Shown: piece by piece, positions 60,385 to 64,000 of the stretch | Layout: each line of letters starts with the position of its first letter | Numbering within the stretch: the first letter of the stretch is position 1 | NCBI RefSeq assembly: GCF_000938305.1 | Contig: NZ_JYMT01000035.1 | Location: 76,751-140,750, forward strand | DNA: 64,000 nt | Direction of reading: 5' to 3' | DNA from: Bradyrhizobium sp. LTSP885 | GTDB lineage: Bacteria > Pseudomonadota > Alphaproteobacteria > Rhizobiales > Xanthobacteraceae | The notes under the pieces: generated by a model | The model's database searches: none | Seen by the model: only the letters and a program-made list of their open reading frames with translations | Told to the model about the DNA's origin: nothing | Program-made: the position numbers and the translations under genes

Positions 60385-60738
60385 ATGTCGCGTGTGTCGA
60401 TCGTTGTTGCAGTCTCATTGCTCGTCCTGCCCGGCGCGTTGCTCGCGCAGACCAAGGGCAAGGGCATTCGCCTGTGGAATCTGACCAGCGCGACCATCTC
60501 GGGCTTCGAGCTGTCACCGGCAGGCAAGACTGAGTGGGGACCCAACCAGACGCTGAACGACAAGGACAAGGAGGTCGACCACGACGAGCGCCTGCGCATC
60601 ACCGGCGTTGAGCCCGGCCGTTATGATGCAAAGGTCAGCTACAGCGGCTCAAAGCAATGCTTCGTCCGCGATATCGAGATCAAGGCCGACGCCGTGTTCT
60701 CGGTCTCCGACAAGGATTTGAAGGACTGCAACAAATAA
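60385..60738 (+). CDS. Small secreted protein with an acidic segment
   Basis: 117 residues with a signal peptide (SRVSIVVAVSLLVLPGALLAQ). The mature domain IRLWNLTSATISGFELSPAG looks beta-rich, and NDKDKEVDHDERLRI near 72-86 is dense in Asp/Glu, which could bind cations. Two cysteines (KQCFV, KDCNK) may form a disulfide. It follows the ABC ATPase by 39 bases with GGGAGG before the ATG, so it is probably in the same transcript. Function not recognised. Confidence 0.75.
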   Translation: MSRVSIVVAVSLLVLPGALLAQTKGKGIRLWNLTSATISGFELSPAGKTEWGPNQTLNDKDKEVDHDERLRITGVEPGRYDAKVSYSGSKQCFVRDIEIKADAVFSVSDKDLKDCNK

Positions 60739-60841
60739 TATCCAGAGCTTCGTTCCGATGAAGGAGTTCCCCCGCCGCAAGGGGCGCGTTCCCAAAACAT
60801 CGAAAACAACCCCATGCAAAGTAGCCGGCGGCTGCCGGCGT

Positions 60842-60871
60842 TCGACAAGGCAACTGTCGACAAGGCAACTT
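60842..60871 (+). repeat. 15-bp tandem duplication in an intergenic gap
   Basis: TCGACAAGGCAACTG at 60842-60856 is followed at once by TCGACAAGGCAACTT. It lies in the 210-base gap between the acidic secreted protein and the small Cys protein, in sequence resembling scattered Bradyrhizobium intergenic repeats. Confidence 0.6.
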
Positions 60872-60948
60872 GACACGTCGGGCAACTCAGGGATATATTT
60901 CCAATATTCCGAAATCGTATATCCTACTCTCCCACACCAAAGCGATAC

Positions 60949-61185
60949 CTAGGCCGCCGGCGTGTCGCCGCCGGCACGGGCGTGGTCGTTAGGATGCGGA
61001 TATTCGCAACGCCATTTCACCGCGGTCCATTTCGGATGCTCGCCGATCCATTGCGCGATGTAGGGCTGCGCGGCCATCGCGCATTGCTGCAGCGAACCGT
61101 TCCAGTCGTAGACCAAGTGCTGCTCCTCGCAGGTCGCGGGCGACAGCACGGCACATACGGTGATGATCAGATCAATCGGATTCAT
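60949..61185 (-). CDS. Small conserved-looking protein with paired cysteines
   Basis: 78 residues beginning MNPIDLIITVCAVLSPATCEE, a hydrophobic N-terminal segment, then LQQCAMAAQPYIAQWIGEHPKWTAVKWRCEYP. The four cysteines and aromatic residues suggest a compact disulfide domain. Similar short proteins with the QPYIAQWIGEHP-type core are familiar from rhizobia, but I know no function. It is downstream of the outer-membrane barrel gene by 95 bases on the same strand. Confidence 0.7.
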   Translation of the reverse strand: MNPIDLIITVCAVLSPATCEEQHLVYDWNGSLQQCAMAAQPYIAQWIGEHPKWTAVKWRCEYPHPNDHARAGGDTPAA

Positions 61186-61280
61186 GCGTAATCCTCAAGC
61201 GTGCCTCCCTGTCCATAACACGGTGAAATTCGCAATCGGGCCATCGAGGGTTTCACAGCCTCGTGAGAGGACGCGGGAAC

Positions 61281-62165
61281 CTAGAAATTGACGCCGAACA
61301 CCAGCCGTGCCTGGTGGCGTTCGAAATTGACGAGATCGAGCGCGGCGTTCGACCCGGCAAGGCGGCCCCAGGCCTGGACGCTCCAGGTCGCGGTCAGGCG
61401 TGAGCGGTCGGAAATCTGGAAATACGCCGTCGGACCGACGAACAGCGCCTGCCCCGCGAGATCATCGAGGCCGATCCCGCCATACTTTCGAAAGTAGCGC
61501 ACTTCGCCGCCGAGCAGAATGTCCGGCCGCACCTTCGCCATCAGCCCGAACGCCGCGCCGATAGTAGAGTCCTGCTCCGCGGCACCCGTCAGGGCCACGC
61601 GCGTCCACTCCGGTTGATAGCTCAGGTTGATGGCCGCCACCGCAACATTCGGGATCACCTCACGATCGAACGCCAGCGTGAACTCGGTGCCGTAGCTGCG
61701 GACCACGGCGGCCGTCGTCTCATCGACGCGGTCGGCATGCGTTTCCACCGCCAGCGTCATGCCGAACGGCGCGCCCTCGCGACCGAGAAACCGGTAGCGA
61801 AGATCGACCGAGACGTTCTGCCACGACAATTGGCGGCGATCGTCGAAACCGGGGACGCCGTTGATGTCATGCGCCATGAACGTGGTTCCGAGCTCGACGC
61901 GAAAATTCTGCACGGGGACGAACTCCAGCTCCAGTTGCTGGTTGAAGGCACGATAAATACCGCCGTCCTTGGCGAAGCTTCCGGTGGTCTGGCTCTGGAA
62001 TTCGCGCTCACCGACAGTGCCGACGTCGGAGCCGATCATGAAGCCGAAGATGTGCTCGGTATCGATGTCCTCGGCTTGCGCAGCGAGCGGCAGCAGTGCG
62101 GCAACAGCGATCGCCGCTGCGCGGTGCGCGCGTGTTCGACAGAGAATTTTGATTCCGGGAAACAC
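61281..62165 (-). CDS. Outer-membrane beta-barrel protein of unknown function
   Basis: 294 residues. Signal peptide AAAIAVAALLPLAAQA, cleavage near residue 31. The mature protein is a run of alternating beta strands (LELEFVPVQNFRVELGTTF, VSVDLRYRFLG, AVAAINLSYQPEW...) and ends in RLVFGVNF, a terminal Phe typical of barrels assembled by BamA. The number of strands suggests a 12- to 14-strand barrel. GTG 62165 is the start by open frame, with a poor ribosome site. It lies between pqqA and a small Cys protein, so it could serve passage of a solute for the PQQ/lanthanide system. Confidence 0.75.
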   Translation of the reverse strand: MFPGIKILCRTRAHRAAAIAVAALLPLAAQAEDIDTEHIFGFMIGSDVGTVGEREFQSQTTGSFAKDGGIYRAFNQQLELEFVPVQNFRVELGTTFMAHDINGVPGFDDRRQLSWQNVSVDLRYRFLGREGAPFGMTLAVETHADRVDETTAAVVRSYGTEFTLAFDREVIPNVAVAAINLSYQPEWTRVALTGAAEQDSTIGAAFGLMAKVRPDILLGGEVRYFRKYGGIGLDDLAGQALFVGPTAYFQISDRSRLTATWSVQAWGRLAGSNAALDLVNFERHQARLVFGVNF

Positions 62166-62296
62166 CCGACGTGAACTCGCACCGTTGCCTGGAAGTGGAC
62201 CCTAGGACAAACTGCGGCCGGTCGGCAAATCGAGCGCTTGGCTCAGCCAAGGCTAGCGGCAATCGATGGTTCAGGACGAAGCGCGACGCCTGCCAC

Positions 62297-62323
62297 GGCT
62301 CGATGCAGCACGCTGCACGAGCC
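62297..62323 (-). terminator. Stem-loop downstream of pqqA
   Basis: GGCTCG-A-TGCAGC and GCTGCACGAGCC pair with a single bulged A to give a 12-bp stem with a 2-base loop, ending 17 bases after the pqqA stop on the minus strand. It probably separates pqqA from the barrel gene downstream. No T run follows. Confidence 0.55.
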
Positions 62324-62340
62324 GGGCAGATCGCCTCAAG

Positions 62341-62421
62341 TCACTTGCGCGCTGCGCAGGCGTACATGTTGATTTCCATGCCCACCGGCACTTCGACGAT
62401 CTTCGGAGTTTTCCAGGTCAT
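62341..62421 (-). CDS. pqqA: PQQ precursor peptide PqqA
   Basis: Twenty-six residues, MTWKTPKIVEVPVG then MEINMYACAARK. The conserved Glu16 and Tyr20 (E-x3-Y), which are cross-linked and cut out to make pyrroloquinoline quinone, are in place. The start ATG (62419-62421) has GGGAG eight bases upstream. A stem-loop follows the stop. No pqqB, C, D or E is in the window, so this copy is separated from the rest of the pathway or is one of several. It lies between lanM and a barrel gene, beside two PQQ dehydrogenases that need the cofactor. Confidence 0.93.
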   Translation of the reverse strand: MTWKTPKIVEVPVGMEINMYACAARK

Positions 62422-62761
62422 TCAGGTGCTCCCAAGCAAATTTGGCGTGAAATTGGCGCCGCGGCGGAAGCTAGGACCGCCTCCGGCACGGTGCAAGCCG
62501 CGATGGCGGCGGCCGACTTCACTGCTGGGCATGCCACCTTGTCCGGTAGCCTCATGACGTCAGCCTGGATTCGAACCAGTCAGGAAAGTCAGACATTGTT
62601 CTGTCAGGCTTTTTCCGACCGCGGCTGCGCCACGAGCGAGCTAGCAGACCGGCTCATTCCGCGCGAGTCTTGTCCAAGAGTGAAATCGCAACTTTTTTTC
62701 TTGTGTGCCGGACGTTCCCTACGCCCGGCTACCAACACCCCACCGCAACCGGCGCCTGAGC
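62422..62761. promoter_or_regulatory. Gap between lanM and pqqA
   Basis: About 340 bases holding the pqqA promoter and leader. No gene is visible. GTCAG occurs three times in direct orientation (62579, 62588, 62603); spacing is irregular, so I do not claim an operator. A run of T residues at 62691-62699 precedes TTGTGTGC, which may be a lanM terminator remnant but lacks a strong stem. Confidence 0.4.
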
Positions 62762-63160
62762 TTATCTGAGCAGGCGCAGCAACGCCCGGCCGGCGTGCGA
62801 TTTCAGCTCCTTCGCATCCAGCGTTCCGTCCTTGTCGGGATCGGCAGCGTTGAAGCGTTGCTCGACGATCGCAAGATATTCATCGAGCGTCAGGGTGCCA
62901 TCGTGATCGGGATCTGCGGCAGCCAGTTCCTTTGCGGTCAGCCGCCCCCGCAATTCGCGGACGTCGAGCGTGCCGTCATGATCAGGATCCAGCTTAGCAA
63001 ACAGGTCGGCAGCGGCCTTCTTGGCTTCGGCAAGATCGACGGTGCCGTCATTGTCCGGGTCGAGCTGCTTGAGCGCACTGCCACGGCCGGATGCCGCCAA
63101 TACGGGACCGGACAGGACTGCCACAGCCAATGTCAAAGCAAGCGATCGGCGCGATATCAT
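62762..63160 (-). CDS. lanM: Lanmodulin, periplasmic lanthanide-binding EF-hand protein
   Basis: 132-residue precursor. The signal peptide (1-22, ending VLA) is followed by four EF-hand loops: DPDNDGTVDLAE (34-45), DPDHDGTLDVRE (58-69), DPDHDGTLTLDE (83-94) and DPDKDGTLDAKE (107-118). All four have Pro at loop position 2, and the loops are only 12-13 residues apart, both hallmarks of lanmodulin rather than calmodulin. EF3 has Thr instead of Asp at position 9. AGGAGAGA precedes ATG 63160. It should bind lanthanide ions in the periplasm with very high affinity; its role in vivo, for example storage or transfer to XoxF, is still debated. Confidence 0.95.
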   Translation of the reverse strand: MISRRSLALTLAVAVLSGPVLAASGRGSALKQLDPDNDGTVDLAEAKKAAADLFAKLDPDHDGTLDVRELRGRLTAKELAAADPDHDGTLTLDEYLAIVEQRFNAADPDKDGTLDAKELKSHAGRALLRLLR

Positions 63161-63576
63161 CTTTCGTCTCTCCTGAGGGGAGGCCCCGACAAGGATGCGG
63201 AGCTTTGCCTGTAAGTCGTGACCGACCATAACAGTTTCGGCGCGCGTGCGCACGAACCGTAGGATTTCCGTGATGTCGTCAGGTTTCGCGTGGACGCACA
63301 AGATACTTGTGATCATCTCCCCCGCTCGCGATTGCATCGCAGCATGAGAGCCCGTGAGGTCAGTGCGGAGCGAATGGCGCCGCAGCTGGCGTTGAGTATT
63401 CCACGCTGCGGTAAGCCGTGGATGCATTTGCGAAAATCCGCATGCGCGAAGGCTGCCCATTCCGGCAGCAACACCTTGCTCGCGATTTCGTGTTGACGCG
63501 TTTTGGTTTCCGGCCGATGGTTGCACCTGCAACGTCAGGAATAGGCGTGCATAAAAAGGTCCATTGGGAGGAAGTG
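63161..63576. promoter_or_regulatory. Divergent region between lanM and the second PQQ dehydrogenase
   Basis: 416 bases without a supported gene; it must hold both promoters. GTTGCA-CC-TGCAAC (63520-63533) is a 14-base palindrome 44 bases before the dehydrogenase start and is the only symmetric site I could find, a possible operator for lanthanide- or alcohol-responsive control. Confidence 0.45.
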
Positions 63577-64000
63577 ATGAAACGCATTGCGCTGGCCGCA
63601 AGCCTCGTAATTCTTGCATCCTATGGTGCAAGCGCCCAGACCAACGAGCAGTTGGTCAAGGGGGCGACTGATACATCGAATGTTCTCAACTACGGCATGG
63701 GTTACAATCTTCAGCGCTTCTCGACGCTGAATCAGGTCAACAAGGACACCGTCAAGAATCTGGTTCCGGTCTGGAACTACAGCCTCAACGACGACCGCAG
63801 CGAGGAATCGCAACCGATCGTCTATCAGGGCGTCCTCTACGTCACCACGCATAGCGCCACGATCGCGATCGACGCCAAGACCGGCAAGCAGATCTGGAAG
63901 ACCAAGGTCGAATATCCCGCCGAGACTCCGCGAATCGTTTGCTGCGGCATCATCAACCGCGGCGTCGCGATGTATGACGGCAAGCTGTTCCGCACCACGC
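63577..64000 (+). CDS. PQQ-dependent alcohol dehydrogenase (3' truncated)
   Basis: First 141 residues of a quinoprotein dehydrogenase; the gene runs off the window. A signal peptide (KRIALAASLVILASYGASAQ) is followed by NYGMGYNLQRFSTLNQVNKDTVKNL, the usual N-terminal blade, and C122-C123 in RIVCCGIINRG, the vicinal disulfide seen in methanol/ethanol dehydrogenases. GGGAGGAAG precedes ATG 63577. The part that would show the DYD lanthanide aspartate is outside the window. Divergent from lanM, it may be a second lanthanide enzyme (ethanol or methanol type). Confidence 0.92.
   Translation, partial: MKRIALAASLVILASYGASAQTNEQLVKGATDTSNVLNYGMGYNLQRFSTLNQVNKDTVKNLVPVWNYSLNDDRSEESQPIVYQGVLYVTTHSATIAIDAKTGKQIWKTKVEYPAETPRIVCCGIINRGVAMYDGKLFRTT

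Noticed and set aside
62579..62607. Three direct GTCAG words upstream of pqqA
   Set aside because: Irregular spacing (9 and 15 bases) and short length; chance occurrence cannot be excluded.
1..64000. CRISPR arrays, tRNA, rRNA, insertion sequences or prophage genes
   Set aside because: I looked for regular repeats, cloverleaf-like sequences, transposase motifs and phage structural genes and saw none that I could support.

Overview
The window is high-GC alphaproteobacterial DNA. It most resembles a Bradyrhizobium-type chromosome: IalB-like and DUF1232-like genes, glutathione-linked formaldehyde oxidation, a lanthanide-type methanol dehydrogenase and interspersed palindromic intergenic repeats of the kind common in that genus. 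This assignment is inference from gene content, not a database match. Nearly all the sequence is coding, with genes packed into operons that often share ATGA stop/start overlaps. I saw no tRNA, rRNA, CRISPR array, transposase or phage gene.

Region 1 (1-23.3 kb) is a catabolic and transport region. A TRAP transporter (two DctP-like binding proteins flanking DctQ and DctM) runs into a CaiB/BaiF CoA-transferase. Convergent to it is a long minus-strand operon: Liv-type ABC transporter, SDR, second CoA-transferase, enoyl-CoA hydratase-like, MaoC hydratase and CitE-like lyase. Divergent from that is a plus-strand operon: acyl-CoA ligase, TetR, SDR and a Baeyer-Villiger-type monooxygenase. A perfect 23-bp palindrome sits in the divergent promoter. 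Together these look like uptake, CoA activation and cleavage of an unknown organic acid or ketone. A DsbA-fold isomerase, a Tat-exported deaminase-fold protein, a GST-like protein and a class II aldolase follow.

Region 2 (23.3-36.9 kb) is a mixed stress and redox region. It starts with a repeat-rich gap, then Old Yellow Enzyme plus NmrA-like reductase, an F420/NADP-type reductase, Rrf2 regulator, DoxX, pirin, LysR, a membrane desaturase, TetR with aldo/keto reductase, IalB, epoxide hydrolase and an unknown secreted protein. Several palindromes look like operators. One T-N11-A motif occurs in near-identical form before doxX-pirin and before the lysR gene.

Region 3 (36.9-64 kb) is a methylotrophy and lanthanide island. 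xoxF, its cytochrome, glutathione-dependent formaldehyde dehydrogenase and gfa form one operon; S-formylglutathione hydrolase is close by, giving methanol to formate. An AraC regulator and a MoxY/MoxX-like two-component pair are candidate controllers. A TonB receptor and an ABC system with a beta-propeller partner resemble the lut lanthanide-uptake genes. A quinoprotein-relay set follows (CXXXCW protein, MoxJ-like protein, SoxH-type metallohydrolase, SoxYZ-like carrier), then a second ABC transporter of unknown substrate and several small secreted proteins. At the right end are an outer-membrane barrel, a 26-residue pqqA, a clear lanmodulin (four DPDxDG EF hands) and the start of a second PQQ dehydrogenase. 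The island therefore appears to carry lanthanide uptake, periplasmic lanthanide binding, the lanthanide enzyme, the PQQ precursor peptide and formaldehyde disposal together.
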